Shown here piece after piece: positions 24,004 through 32,198 of a stretch of 32,198 bases of DNA (position 1 is the stretch's first letter; each line of letters begins with the position of its first letter). The translations under genes and the position numbers were made by a program. The stretch is from positions 1-32,198 of the forward strand of contig SHWE01000023.1 of NCBI GenBank assembly GCA_009693985.1, read 5' to 3'. Source of the stretch: Alphaproteobacteria bacterium (GTDB taxonomy: Bacteria; Pseudomonadota; Alphaproteobacteria; Micropepsales; Micropepsaceae). A model generated the notes under the pieces. It was not told the origin of the DNA. It did no database searches and worked only from the letters and a program-made list of their open reading frames with translations.

Positions 24004-24762
24004 TCAGTTCACCGGCTCGAGGCCCGCTTCCTTGATCGCGCGCTGGCCATCGGCGCCGCGGATCGCCTCCAGCAATGCGCGTGCCGCTTCGGGATGCGCC
24101 GAGCCGGCGCCGAGGGCGGCGGAATAATTCGTCGGAACCTGCAAGGAAGCGGGGATCGGCCCCAGCCATTTGATGCCGCGAATGGGAAGTATCTCGCTGA
24201 CAAAGGCGATGGCCATGTCGGCTTCGCCTTTCGCCACTTTCTCGAGCGCCTCGTCGCCGGTGAGGGCGAGGGCCGCCTTCTTCGTCACGTCGTCCATGGC
24301 GCCGAGGCGTTGGAGGAATGTCATCATATTGACGCCGACTTGCGCGGCAAATCTCGGGTTCACATAGGTGATGGAGCGGGCGCCCGCGAAGGCGCGCCTC
24401 AGCGCGTCCGGCGTCGAGATGTCGGGAGTGGGCGCGCCATCTTTCACCGCAATGCCGATCACCGCGCGCGCGATCTCGACCCGGCTGTCGACGCGAATGA
24501 GATTCTCCCGCGCCAGCTGGTCCATGCCGACGGAAGTGACTTCGATGAGGTCGGGCTGCTCGCCGGCCCGGATCGTCGCCGAAACGGTGGTGGTGATCCC
24601 GACGGTGACGTTGACCGTGTGGCCGTTCCGGCTCGCGAAATCTTCCGCGATCCGGCGGAGAGGTGTTGCCATCGAGCCCGTCACCATCATCTTCAATTCG
24701 GCGGCAATGGCCGAACCGCTGGCGCACAGCATCATGAACGCAATCATCGTTGCGTATTTCAT
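24004..24762 (-). CDS. Periplasmic substrate-binding protein, ModA-like
   Basis: A 252-residue type 2 periplasmic binding protein with a signal peptide (about 1-20, KYATMIAFMMLCASGSAIAAE). The start LKMMVTGSMATPLRRIAEDFASRNGHTVNV and DLIEVTSVGMDQLARENLI fit the ModA/extracellular solute-binding family, as do the later GEADMAIAFVSEILPIRGIKWLGPIP and the C-terminal ARALLEAIRGADGQRAIKEAGLEPV. No permease or ATPase gene is nearby, so it may be an orphan binding protein or sense rather than import. The ATG at 24760-24762 gives a normal signal peptide; a GTG at 24777 overlapping the M20 stop is possible. Last gene of a four-gene operon. Confidence 0.88.
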   Translation of the reverse strand: MKYATMIAFMMLCASGSAIAAELKMMVTGSMATPLRRIAEDFASRNGHTVNVTVGITTTVSATIRAGEQPDLIEVTSVGMDQLARENLIRVDSRVEIARAVIGIAVKDGAPTPDISTPDALRRAFAGARSITYVNPRFAAQVGVNMMTFLQRLGAMDDVTKKAALALTGDEALEKVAKGEADMAIAFVSEILPIRGIKWLGPIPASLQVPTNYSAALGAGSAHPEAARALLEAIRGADGQRAIKEAGLEPVN

Positions 24763-24773
24763 GCGCGGCTCAC

Positions 24774-26183
24774 TCACCGTGCGCCTGCCACTTCGAGCGC
24801 CGCGCTCCAGGTAAATTCGGCAAGGCTGTAGAGCGAGGTTTCCAGAAGCCGCTCGACATCGCTGTGGGCGCCATAATTGATCGTATCGCTTTCGAGGCTC
24901 GGCGTTCCGATCCCGTAGGACTGAATGCCCTTGGAGCGCAGTTGCGCCATGTCGGTGGCGCCGGTCATCATGATGGGAAGAACGGTGGCGCCCGGATACA
25001 TCCGCGTGGCTGTACGTTCGAGCGCGCGATACATCTCCGAATCGATGCGAGAAGGCGGCCCGACGGGGCGCAAATTCGTCGTGATCGGCACGACCTTCAC
25101 GGCCGGGTCGCCGATGATGCGCGTCATCTCCGCGAACAGTTTGGGAATGTCCTCGTCGGGCAAAGCGCGGATGTCCAAAGTGACCTCCGCTTCCGAGGGG
25201 ATGACGTTCGGGCCGACGCCGGCCTTCAGAATAGTCGGCACGATCGAGGTGCGCAGCATCGAATAGCGTTGGGGCTCGACCCGCGCGAGATAGTTCTGGG
25301 CCGCTTGCGCCCGCGAGGGATCGAACAGCGCGCGATAGCGGGCGGCGGCTTCGGGCGGGCTGATGTCGGCCAATTTCTCGAAATGGAGCCGCGTCGTATC
25401 GTTCAGCCGCATCGGCGTTTCCCAGGCGCCGAGTTTGGCGATGGCCTGGGAGAGATGGATCAGCGGATTATCGAGACGCGGCACCGATCCGTGCCCGGAG
25501 GTGCCGCTCGCGACCAGGCGCGCCCGGCGCGGCACTTTCTCGGTGGTCTGGACGGTCACGACGGTGACGCGCCCGTTTTCAAGCCTGGTGCCGCCGCCTT
25601 CGGTCAGCGCGAACTCCGCATCGATCTCATCGAAATGCTGGCTGACCATGAAATTGATGCCGACGCCGTCGGGATCGGCTTCTTCGCCGGACTCCGCGAG
25701 GAAGATGAGATCGCGGTCGAGGGCCGCGCCGGTTCGCTTGGCGATCAGCATGGTCATCAGATTGGCGGCGAGCTTGTCCTTGTCGTCCGCCGTGCCGCGG
25801 CCCCAAACGTAACCGTCCTTCATCACCGCGCCGAACGGATCGACCGGCCATTTCTCGCGCTGCACGCCGACGACATCGGTGTGCGCCATCAGAAGGATGG
25901 GCCGCTTCTTGCCGTTGCCCTTGATGCGCGCCACCAGATTGGCGCGCGCGGGCTGCAACGCGAATGTCTTGACCGGGATGCCCTCCTTTTCGAATACCGT
26001 CTTGAGGTAATCCGCCGCCGCCGTCTCTTTGCCCGCGGTGGTGTCGATCTGCACCAGCGCCCGGTAATGGCGCAGCGTCTCGGCCTGTTGCGCCTTCCAA
26101 TCGACGGCCGGTATTTGGGCCATGGCCGAGCTGCTCGCGAACAGCGTCGCGGCAAGAAGCGCGAATTTAGGGGCGTGTGTCAT
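24774..26183 (-). CDS. Exported M20 family metallopeptidase
   Basis: A 469-residue M20/M25/M40 zinc peptidase with a signal peptide (about 1-22, cut near AMAQ). The catalytic domain shows MAHTDVVGV (His101, Asp103), WGRGTADDKDK with the bridging Asp near 133, FLAESGEEAD with catalytic and ligand Glu167/168, and GAHSDVERL near the C-terminus for the last His. The lid domain carries SGHGSVPRLDNP and IPSEAEVTLDIRALPDE. It probably removes amino acids from peptides or N-acyl amino acids in the periplasm. It lies 47 bases after the propeller-like gene. Its stop touches the ModA-like gene, and 17 bases around the two ATGs are identical. Confidence 0.93.
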   Translation of the reverse strand: MTHAPKFALLAATLFASSSAMAQIPAVDWKAQQAETLRHYRALVQIDTTAGKETAAADYLKTVFEKEGIPVKTFALQPARANLVARIKGNGKKRPILLMAHTDVVGVQREKWPVDPFGAVMKDGYVWGRGTADDKDKLAANLMTMLIAKRTGAALDRDLIFLAESGEEADPDGVGINFMVSQHFDEIDAEFALTEGGGTRLENGRVTVVTVQTTEKVPRRARLVASGTSGHGSVPRLDNPLIHLSQAIAKLGAWETPMRLNDTTRLHFEKLADISPPEAAARYRALFDPSRAQAAQNYLARVEPQRYSMLRTSIVPTILKAGVGPNVIPSEAEVTLDIRALPDEDIPKLFAEMTRIIGDPAVKVVPITTNLRPVGPPSRIDSEMYRALERTATRMYPGATVLPIMMTGATDMAQLRSKGIQSYGIGTPSLESDTINYGAHSDVERLLETSLYSLAEFTWSAALEVAGAR

Positions 26184-26230
26184 GCGCGGCTCACTCGAAG
26201 GGTCGCGAGGGAAGGTTAGTCCAATTGGGC

Positions 26231-27154
26231 TTAGCGTTCCATCGTGGCCGCGAACAGACAGGCGGCGCGTTCGGCATCGTCGCCATCCGTCACCAGCAAG
26301 AGGTTCAGGACGTCGCCGTCCACGCGCGCATCCACACCTTCGACCTTGTAGGGTCTGTCGAGCCGGTTGAGGCAGCGCAGTTTCCCGTCATTGCCCACAA
26401 TGCCGATGGCGGCGCCCGCGCATGGTCCGTCGTCGTACGTGTTGTCGGTGTCTTCCGCGATGGCAATGAAAACCATGTTGCCATTGGGCAAGACGACCGC
26501 ATCGGTGAAGCAGAAAGGAATTCCGTCGATTTGCCCCAAATCGAAATGATCGATGGCGGAAGGGATAATCGGGCCGATACGTCCGCAAGCTAACGCATCG
26601 AGAAAAGGCGGCAAAGAGCACCGGATGATGGCGTTCCTGGCGTCACGCTTGTTGCCGCGCTGGAACAGGTGCAACGCGCCGCCGCTGACGACGGCCCCTT
26701 CGATGTTGAGCGCGGGAAACGCATCTTCGAGTGGCGCAAGAAAGTCCGAAAGATCGACGGCACGCGGATGGCCGTGCACGGCACCTTGCGCATCCAATCC
26801 GATCAGCGCGCCCCGCTTACGATGGCGCGTGGAACCGGAACCGAGCGCCAGAAGCGCGCCATGCGGATAATCCCCATAAGCGGGAAGCAACGTCAGCGCC
26901 TCGAAATCGGGCTTGTGCTTCTTACGGGCCGCTTTGGCATCGGGCAGCACGCCGTCGAACAGCCGGACCAGATGACCGGGTGCGGCGCTGCCTTCGCGAA
27001 ACACACCGAGATGAAGCTCGTCGTCCGCGACCACATAGAGAAAGGAATGAACGCGCACGAGCCCGCTGGCGGCGCTCACATGCGGGTGGCGCCCGGCGGA
27101 CGGCGCGGCCGAAAGATCGAGCTCGCGGAGCTTGGTGAGGGCAATCGATCCCAC
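26231..27154 (-). CDS. Conserved beta-propeller-like protein of unknown function
   Basis: A 307-residue soluble protein with no signal peptide or membrane segment. It is rich in short beta-strand units such as LVRVHSFLYVVADDELHLGVF, RKRGALIGLDAQGAVHG, ALNIEGAVVSGGALHLFQRGN, TDAVVLPNGNMVFIAIAEDT and GAAIGIVGNDGKLRCLNRL, which suggest a beta-propeller. I recall similar proteins under a DUF6929-type name, but this is from memory and uncertain. It starts 6 bases after the stop of the NHL/PAL-like gene on the same strand, so the two are cotranscribed; unlike its neighbours it seems to stay in the cytoplasm. Confidence 0.8.
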   Translation of the reverse strand: MGSIALTKLRELDLSAAPSAGRHPHVSAASGLVRVHSFLYVVADDELHLGVFREGSAAPGHLVRLFDGVLPDAKAARKKHKPDFEALTLLPAYGDYPHGALLALGSGSTRHRKRGALIGLDAQGAVHGHPRAVDLSDFLAPLEDAFPALNIEGAVVSGGALHLFQRGNKRDARNAIIRCSLPPFLDALACGRIGPIIPSAIDHFDLGQIDGIPFCFTDAVVLPNGNMVFIAIAEDTDNTYDDGPCAGAAIGIVGNDGKLRCLNRLDRPYKVEGVDARVDGDVLNLLLVTDGDDAERAACLFAATMER

Positions 27155-27160
27155 GCGTGG

Positions 27161-28288
27161 CTACCTGACTTTGACGTATTTCTGCAGCACGCGCGGGCGC
27201 GGCTCGCCGGCGAAGATATTGCCGTTCTTGTCGACCGCCACGAACTCCGCGCCGCTTCCGGTTTGCGTATTCGGATTGCCGCCCTGGTCGAGAATGAAGG
27301 AATGCACGAAGCCGGTGCGGGCATCGCCGATGCGGATGCCTTGCTCCCAGCCAGGATTGTTGACGCCGTCCGATTCCGAATCGGCGACATAGATCTGGTC
27401 CTTGTCGTCGAAGGCGATCCCGCTCGGCGTGCCGAACTGCGTCCAGGTGGAGAGATGCTTGCCCTCCTGGTCGAACAGTTGGATGCGATTGTTGCCGCGG
27501 TCGGCGATGAACACGCGGCCTCTGGAATCGATGGCGATGCCGTGCAGCGTGCGGAATTCGCCCGGCCCATAGCCGGTCTTCCCCCACTGCTTGAGGAACC
27601 GTCCATCCTTCGAATATTTCATCACGCGGTTGTTGCCGTTCACCTCGTGACCGTCGGCAATGAAGATGTCGCCATTGGCGGCGACCGCGACGGCGCTCGG
27701 CGCGGTAAAGTGGCGCTCGTCGTTTCCGGAAACGCCCGCTTCGCCCATTGTCAGGAGCAATTGTCCATCCGGGCTGAACTTGAAGACCTGATGGCCGGCC
27801 TTGACGCCGCCTCTCGCGGCCATCGCCACGGCCGGCGTGGTCGCCGCGTCGGTCACCCACACATTGCCTTCGCGGTCGATGTGGAGCCCGTGCGGCCAGA
27901 TGAACCTTCCGGCACCGAAGCTTTTGACGACCTTCCCGGTCTTGTCAAATTTGAAGATCGTGTCGTTGGTTTTCAGTCTGTTGTCGGCGGTGAGGCAATC
28001 GACGCCAAACCGTCCGCCGGAGGCGAGCGGCACCGGGCTTGTCTCGTCGCAGCGGATCACGGCCCAGATGCTCTCGCCATCGACGTCGACATACATGGAG
28101 GCTGGCGGTCCCGCCGGCCGTGCCGCCCACTCGCCGCCGGGAACGAAGGAGCCGCCGCCATCGGCGAGGCCTCTGACGGGGCGGTACGGGTTGGGCAGTC
28201 CGCCCTGCGCGAAAACGTGAAATGCCGTGGCGAGCAATATCGCGAAGGCGGTGGCCGCCATCACTCCAAATCGACGCGTATTCGACAT
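27161..28288 (-). CDS. Exported NHL-repeat propeller, PAL-like
   Basis: A 375-residue secreted six-bladed beta-propeller with a signal peptide (about 1-28). Blades show the NHL pattern: WPHGLHIDREGNVWVTDAA, FTAPSAVAVAANGDIFIADG, LHGIAIDSRGRVFIADRGNNRIQLFDQEGK, TPSGIAFDDKDQIYVADSESDG, and AEFVAVDKNGNIFAGE. The arrangement matches bacterial relatives of peptidyl-alpha-hydroxyglycine alpha-amidating lyase (PAL), but bacterial members may only bind or act on other substrates. First gene of the operon with a second propeller-like protein, an M20 peptidase and a binding protein. It is divergent from the FAD oxidoreductase gene across 98 bp. Confidence 0.9.
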   Translation of the reverse strand: MSNTRRFGVMAATAFAILLATAFHVFAQGGLPNPYRPVRGLADGGGSFVPGGEWAARPAGPPASMYVDVDGESIWAVIRCDETSPVPLASGGRFGVDCLTADNRLKTNDTIFKFDKTGKVVKSFGAGRFIWPHGLHIDREGNVWVTDAATTPAVAMAARGGVKAGHQVFKFSPDGQLLLTMGEAGVSGNDERHFTAPSAVAVAANGDIFIADGHEVNGNNRVMKYSKDGRFLKQWGKTGYGPGEFRTLHGIAIDSRGRVFIADRGNNRIQLFDQEGKHLSTWTQFGTPSGIAFDDKDQIYVADSESDGVNNPGWEQGIRIGDARTGFVHSFILDQGGNPNTQTGSGAEFVAVDKNGNIFAGEPRPRVLQKYVKVR

Positions 28289-28386
28289 GGCGACACCTTT
28301 TCTTCCCGGGAAAACAGGAGGCCGAACGCTATGAATTTAGCACGGCAGGCCGTAACTTGTGAGCCGATCCTCTCGAGGAGACGGGC

Positions 28387-30096
28387 GTGTCCAAATCCCG
28401 CAATAAGCCTACTCGTAACAAGGTCGTGCAAGCGCGCAACGACGCTGCGCTGGATCGGCGGAATTTTCTCAAGAAGGGTGCCGCCGTCGGCGCCGTGGCG
28501 ATGGGCGCGGGCCTCTCGCAAGCGGCGCAAGGCGCTGAAGCCACGATCTGGGATCGCGAGGCGGATGTCGTCGTCATAGGCGGTGGCGCCGGCGGTCTCG
28601 TCGCCGCTATCGCGGCGCGCGAGAAGGGCGCCTCGGTCATCATCGTCGAGAAGAATTTCGACATTGGCGGGCGCGCGATGATGAGCTTCGGCGGGCTCTA
28701 TATCGGCGGCGGCAACCGGTTGCAGAAGGCGCTTTCCGGCAATGCGCCGCCCGGCCGGGACGATACGCCGGACAAGGTGTTCGACGATTGGTCGCGCCCC
28801 GAAAAGCCCATCGGCCGTTTCAGCGATCGCGAGCTGGTGCGCGTCTATGCCGACAACAATCTCGATCTGTTCGATTGGCTGGAGAAGCACGGGATAAGAT
28901 GGGAAGGCTATCGGCCCGCGGTGGACCGCCTCGACCGCTCGCGCACGCGGCTGAATGTCGTGAAATGGCCGGACGAAAAGACCGGCCCGGCGCGCGGCCC
29001 CGGCTTCGTGCGGCCGCTGGCGAAGACCGCCCGCGCGATGGGCGTCGAAATCCTGCTCCAGCAGCAGATGACGAAAATCCATCGTGAGAGTCCGACATCG
29101 GGACGGGTGACGGGCATTTCGGTTATCGAGGTCGACGACAATTACGCGCAGAAGACCAAGACGATGAACATCCGCGCCCGCAAGGGCGTGGTCGTCGCGA
29201 CCGGCGGCAGCGCCGGCAATCCTATCTTCCGCACCATGTTCGACGTGCGTCTGACGGAAGAGTATCAGGCGGAAAACAGCGAGTGGACGCAGCGCACGGC
29301 GGACGGCGAGATCGCCGCCATGCAGATCGGCGCGGCGCTGGGCGCCACCGCCTGTCAGACGACGCAGGACGACAATCTGCTCAACAAAGGCCGCATGGGC
29401 AAAAAGAGCAATGGCGGCGGCACTGAGCTTTACGCGACCGCGCCGCATTTTTTCCGCGCGCGCGCGATCGGCATCGAGATCGAGGATTATCAGAACGTCA
29501 TCCTCGTGAAGGAGAACGGCCTGCGCTTCTATACGGAGACGGCTCACACCCGCGATTACGAATATTACGCCGCCGCACTGGCCTGGACGGGCGATCCGAA
29601 GAAGATGAATGGCGGCGGGCCGATTTGGGCGATCTTCGATGCCGATGCGGTGGCGCGCGAGAAGTGGAACGTCAAGCCGCCCTATGTCGATCCCAACGGC
29701 TATTTCTTTAGCGCCGACACGGTCGAGGAATTGGCGAAGAAAATCGTCAACGAATATCAGTGGCGGACGATGCCGCCCGCCGCCTTGAAGGCGACGGTGG
29801 AACGTTACAATTCCTTCGTCGATAAGGGCGTCGATTCGGATTTCAAGAAACCGACGCCGACCTTCAAGATCGCCAAGCCGCCATTTTACGCGGCGTGGCA
29901 CACGCCCGCGCTGCACGATTCCTATTCCGGCATCAGGATCAACACGAGCGGACAGGTTCTCGATCTTCGCGGCACGGCCATCCCCGGACTCTATGCGTGC
30001 GGCGATTCATCGGGCGGTTTCGGCCAGCATGGCCTCTGCCGGGCTGCGACCTATGGCCGCCTCGGTGGCTGGCACGCGGCGGCGCAGAAAGTCTGA
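28387..30096 (+). CDS. Tat-exported FAD-dependent oxidoreductase (fumarate reductase/KsdD-like)
   Basis: A 569-residue flavoprotein of the FAD_binding_2 family (flavocytochrome c fumarate reductases and 3-ketosteroid dehydrogenases). A twin-arginine signal, DRRNFLKK (residues 23-30) followed by a hydrophobic stretch, sends it folded to the periplasm. The FAD motif is VVVIGGGAGGLVAAIAA (61-77), followed by the EKNFDIGGRAMMSFGG stretch; the second FAD segment is GLYACGDSSGGFGQHGLCRAATYGRLGG near the end. There is no heme-binding CXXCH, so electrons must come from another carrier. The GTG at 28387 has GAGGAG at good spacing. Substrate unknown. Its stop is 3 bases from that of the convergent broken oxygenase gene. 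Confidence 0.92.
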   Translation: MSKSRNKPTRNKVVQARNDAALDRRNFLKKGAAVGAVAMGAGLSQAAQGAEATIWDREADVVVIGGGAGGLVAAIAAREKGASVIIVEKNFDIGGRAMMSFGGLYIGGGNRLQKALSGNAPPGRDDTPDKVFDDWSRPEKPIGRFSDRELVRVYADNNLDLFDWLEKHGIRWEGYRPAVDRLDRSRTRLNVVKWPDEKTGPARGPGFVRPLAKTARAMGVEILLQQQMTKIHRESPTSGRVTGISVIEVDDNYAQKTKTMNIRARKGVVVATGGSAGNPIFRTMFDVRLTEEYQAENSEWTQRTADGEIAAMQIGAALGATACQTTQDDNLLNKGRMGKKSNGGGTELYATAPHFFRARAIGIEIEDYQNVILVKENGLRFYTETAHTRDYEYYAAALAWTGDPKKMNGGGPIWAIFDADAVAREKWNVKPPYVDPNGYFFSADTVEELAKKIVNEYQWRTMPPAALKATVERYNSFVDKGVDSDFKKPTPTFKIAKPPFYAAWHTPALHDSYSGIRINTSGQVLDLRGTAIPGLYACGDSSGGFGQHGLCRAATYGRLGGWHAAAQKV

Positions 30097-30099
30097 GCC

Positions 30100-30727
30100 T
30101 TAAGGGAAGGGCTCCTTGCGCACGTTGAAGGCGATCGAGATGCGCGCGCCGTCGCCCTGATGCGGCGGAACGGAATGCGGCACATAGCTTGGAAACAGGA
30201 TCATCAGGCCGGGTTCCGGCTTGATGAGGACGCCCGAATTCGACAGCGCCGGAAGAAAGAGATTGGCGCGCGCCGGGTTGGGGTCGAAGAGATGCAGGGC
30301 CGTCCCTTCGGCGCTGACATTCGTTTCGCCGGAATCGACGTACGTAGACTCCCGACCAGGTGGCGCCCGGATGCGTGTGCGTCTGGTTGAAATCGCCGCG
30401 CCGGTTGATATTCGCCCAGGCGTTGAGCGTCCAGCTTAATGGCTCGCGCGGGCGGGAAAATTCGGTGTAGACGCGAAGCATCGCTTCCTCCGTCATTTCA
30501 CCCATATGGCGGATCAGCCGCTCGCCGGCTTTCCCGCAGAATTTCAGGTTTCCGATTTCGGAGTGCCAGCCGCCGAATTTGGTGCGTTCTTCGCCTGCGT
30601 GTCGGCCCTCGTGTTCCAGAATGCTTTCGCGCAATTGCGCGTTAAGCTCGGGGCCGTCGGCCCATTTGTGCGCCAGGAACGGACTCGCGAAGAGGCTTTC
30701 GAAACGCGCGTTTTCCAATTCTCGCAT
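30100..30727 (-). pseudogene. 2OG-Fe(II) oxygenase (TIGR02466-like), frameshifted by a 4-bp duplication
   Basis: From the ATG at 30725-30727 the frame reads RFESLFASPFLAHKWADG, LNAWANINRRGDF and QTHTHPGATWSGVYV, then leaves the family at about residue 130. In the other frame it resumes with DSGETNVSAEGTALHLFDPNP, LIKPEPGLMILFPSYVPHSVPPHQGDG and ARISIAFNV to a TAA at 30100-30102. This is the layout of TIGR02466-type oxygenases, with putative iron ligands in the THTHPG and VPHSV segments. The shift falls on ACGTACGT (30338-30345), one extra ACGT unit. Without it the gene is 208 codons exactly. It starts 7 bases after the MmgE/PrpD stop, so it is second in that operon. A true mutation or an assembly error are both possible. 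Confidence 0.85.
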
Positions 30728-30734
30728 CGGCGTA

Positions 30735-32198
30735 TCAGGCGAGAGCGCGGACGAGTTCGCCGATATCGCCGAGCGTTTCCAATTTCGCGATAGTGGCGGC
30801 GACGTTGCGCGCTCGCGTTTCGCCGATAACGGGCCCAGCATTACCGAGGAATTTCGCCAGCAACGCGGCATCTGACATCGGGTTGTCGACCGTGCCGGTG
30901 GCATGCGCGATTTCGGCCCTTTGCATGACGCCGGCCTTGGTCCACACCGTCGCCGCGGATTGATCGAGACGGAAGGACGGGGTGGCCTTCACGGCGATCA
31001 GTCTGCGCAAGCTCTGTACGCCCGCATCTTGCGAGCGCTCATTGGTGAATTGGGCGATGCCGCCGGCCTTGTCGATATAGGCCACCGAAGCCGCATGATT
31101 GGCGCTGAACTTCGACATCAGACCCGAGCCCGGCTGATCGACGCCCGTGATGCGGATAACGTCGGGATGGACCTGCACTTCGATGCGTTCGACCTCGGAC
31201 GCGGGCCGGTTGGTTGCGCGCGACACCGCGATCATCGCATCGATGAGCGGATGCAGGACGACGCCGCAGGCATAGGGCTTGTAACCATTGCCGGCGATCA
31301 TCCATTCGCGGCCCAAGCCCGCGAGGATCGCATCGTTCTGTTGCGCTGCACTGAAGATCTTCGTGAAGCCCAGACTGCCTTCGAGGATTTCGGGCGAAGA
31401 ATTGAAACCGTTGGATGCCAGCATGGACGCCAGAACGCCGTGATAGGCGGATTTTCCGGCGTGCAGGGATTTGCAATCGCTGCCGCGGTTCTGCTGCATT
31501 CCGCCGGCTTGCGTGCAGGCGATGCCGAGCGCGAAGGTGGTCTGCTGTTCATTCAACCCGGCGAGCCGCGCGGACGCGGCGGCGGCCGCCACGGTTCCGA
31601 GCGTGCCGGTGAGATGCCAGCCCGCCAAATGATGGCGCGGGGCTGCCTGCCCAACGCGAATGCCCGCCTCGAACGCCACCGCCATGGCGGTGATGATCTC
31701 ACGCCCCGATGATTTGCGCTTCTCGCCGAGCGCGAACAAAGCGGGAAGCGTTGCGGTGCTGGTGTGAAGGATCACGCCGCCCAAATGCGTGTCGTCGAAA
31801 TCGAGCACATGGCCCATCTGACCGTTCGCCACCGGAGCGTCCAACAGGCTGAGCTTGCGTCCGCCCTTTCCGATCACCGTGGCGACGGGCACGGTGCCCA
31901 TCTCCTCGAAGGTCGTCAGCAAAATGCCCACGGTCGGATGGGTGCTGCCGGCGAGCGCGCATCCGGCCCAATCGAGCACCGCGCGCTTTGCCTCGTTCAC
32001 CGCCGCCGGCGAAAGATCTTCGTAGCGAACCCTGGATAAGAATTTCGCGAACGCGGAGGTGATCCCTTGGCCCGTCGCCGCCGCGCCGTAGGTGGCGCTG
32101 ACAGGGGACGGGGCAGGGGCCGCCTTCGCTGTGCTTGCCATGTCGGCCGCCAGCAATGCGAGGCTCGAGCCGAGCAACTCCCGACGACCCAAATCCAT
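30735..32198 (-). CDS. MmgE/PrpD family protein with Tat-like leader
   Basis: A 487-residue protein of the MmgE/PrpD family, whose known members include 2-methylcitrate dehydratase and cis-aconitate decarboxylase. Family marks are FLSRVRYEDLSPAAVNEAKRAVLDWAGCALAGS, GQMGHVLDFDDTHLGGVILHTSTATLPALFALGE, AGWHLTGTLGTVAAAAASARLAGL, HAGKSAYHGVLASMLASNGF and YKPYACGVVLHPLIDAM. The N-terminus MDLGRRELLGSSLALLAADM looks like a Tat signal, unusual for a family of cytoplasmic lyases, and suggests a periplasmic lyase or epimerase acting with the flavoprotein next door. The ATG is the last three bases of the window, so a start further upstream cannot be excluded. Confidence 0.92.
   Translation of the reverse strand: MDLGRRELLGSSLALLAADMASTAKAAPAPSPVSATYGAAATGQGITSAFAKFLSRVRYEDLSPAAVNEAKRAVLDWAGCALAGSTHPTVGILLTTFEEMGTVPVATVIGKGGRKLSLLDAPVANGQMGHVLDFDDTHLGGVILHTSTATLPALFALGEKRKSSGREIITAMAVAFEAGIRVGQAAPRHHLAGWHLTGTLGTVAAAAASARLAGLNEQQTTFALGIACTQAGGMQQNRGSDCKSLHAGKSAYHGVLASMLASNGFNSSPEILEGSLGFTKIFSAAQQNDAILAGLGREWMIAGNGYKPYACGVVLHPLIDAMIAVSRATNRPASEVERIEVQVHPDVIRITGVDQPGSGLMSKFSANHAASVAYIDKAGGIAQFTNERSQDAGVQSLRRLIAVKATPSFRLDQSAATVWTKAGVMQRAEIAHATGTVDNPMSDAALLAKFLGNAGPVIGETRARNVAATIAKLETLGDIGELVRALA

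Overview
The window looks like a chromosomal segment of a GC-rich alphaproteobacterium. The evidence is gene content and order: a B12-dependent ribonucleotide reductase, an NDUFA12-type complex I subunit, the mlaD / DUF2155 / aat neighbourhood, aroQ-accB-accC, an RNase E with an acidic insert, and rne next to amiC and a class A PBP. A free-living, Rhizomicrobium/Micropepsales-like lineage is plausible, but that is inference. I see no rRNA, tRNA, CRISPR array, transposase or phage gene.

Layout. 1-1234: 5' part of nrdJ (minus), cut by the window edge. 1235-1741: nrdJ control region with a good NrdR-like box. 1742-3302 (plus): NDUFA12, mlaD and a DUF2155 envelope protein. 3155-7283 (minus): aroQ, accB, accC, a bactofilin, a DoxX protein and aat; the aat tail overlaps the DUF2155 gene tail to tail. 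7401-9747 (plus): a ThiS-ThiG fusion and a PLP aminotransferase, separated by a palindromic intergenic repeat. 9774-15260 (minus): rne, a small conserved protein, an M48 protease with TPR repeats and a DsbA-like thiol oxidoreductase. 15846-19745 (plus): amiC and a PBP1A-type synthase (cell-wall hydrolysis and synthesis). 19746-21631: a second palindromic repeat, an ArsR-type regulator with a palindromic operator candidate, and a TPR plus arginine-methyltransferase-like protein. 21731-23763: an exported amidohydrolase and an ECF sigma factor converging on a shared terminator. 24004-28288 (minus): a four-gene operon of mainly exported proteins (NHL/PAL-like propeller, second propeller-like protein, M20 peptidase, ModA-like binding protein). 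28387-32198: a Tat-exported FAD oxidoreductase, a frameshifted TIGR02466-type 2OG-Fe(II) oxygenase and a MmgE/PrpD-family protein with a Tat-like N-terminus.

Most of the window is housekeeping: dNTP supply, respiration, fatty-acid and aromatic precursors, thiamine, RNA decay, and envelope building and quality control. The last 8 kb is accessory and looks like a periplasmic catabolic module. No single system here is clearly new. The best second-look items are: the PRMT7/9-like bacterial protein that keeps a double-Glu loop; an exact 4-bp tandem duplication that breaks the 2OG oxygenase; a bactofilin whose ribosome binding site lies in the loop of a perfect hairpin and whose reading frame continues past an amber stop; the duplicated 3' end of the NDUFA12 gene; and the ThiS-ThiG fusion that buries the ThiS di-glycine tail.
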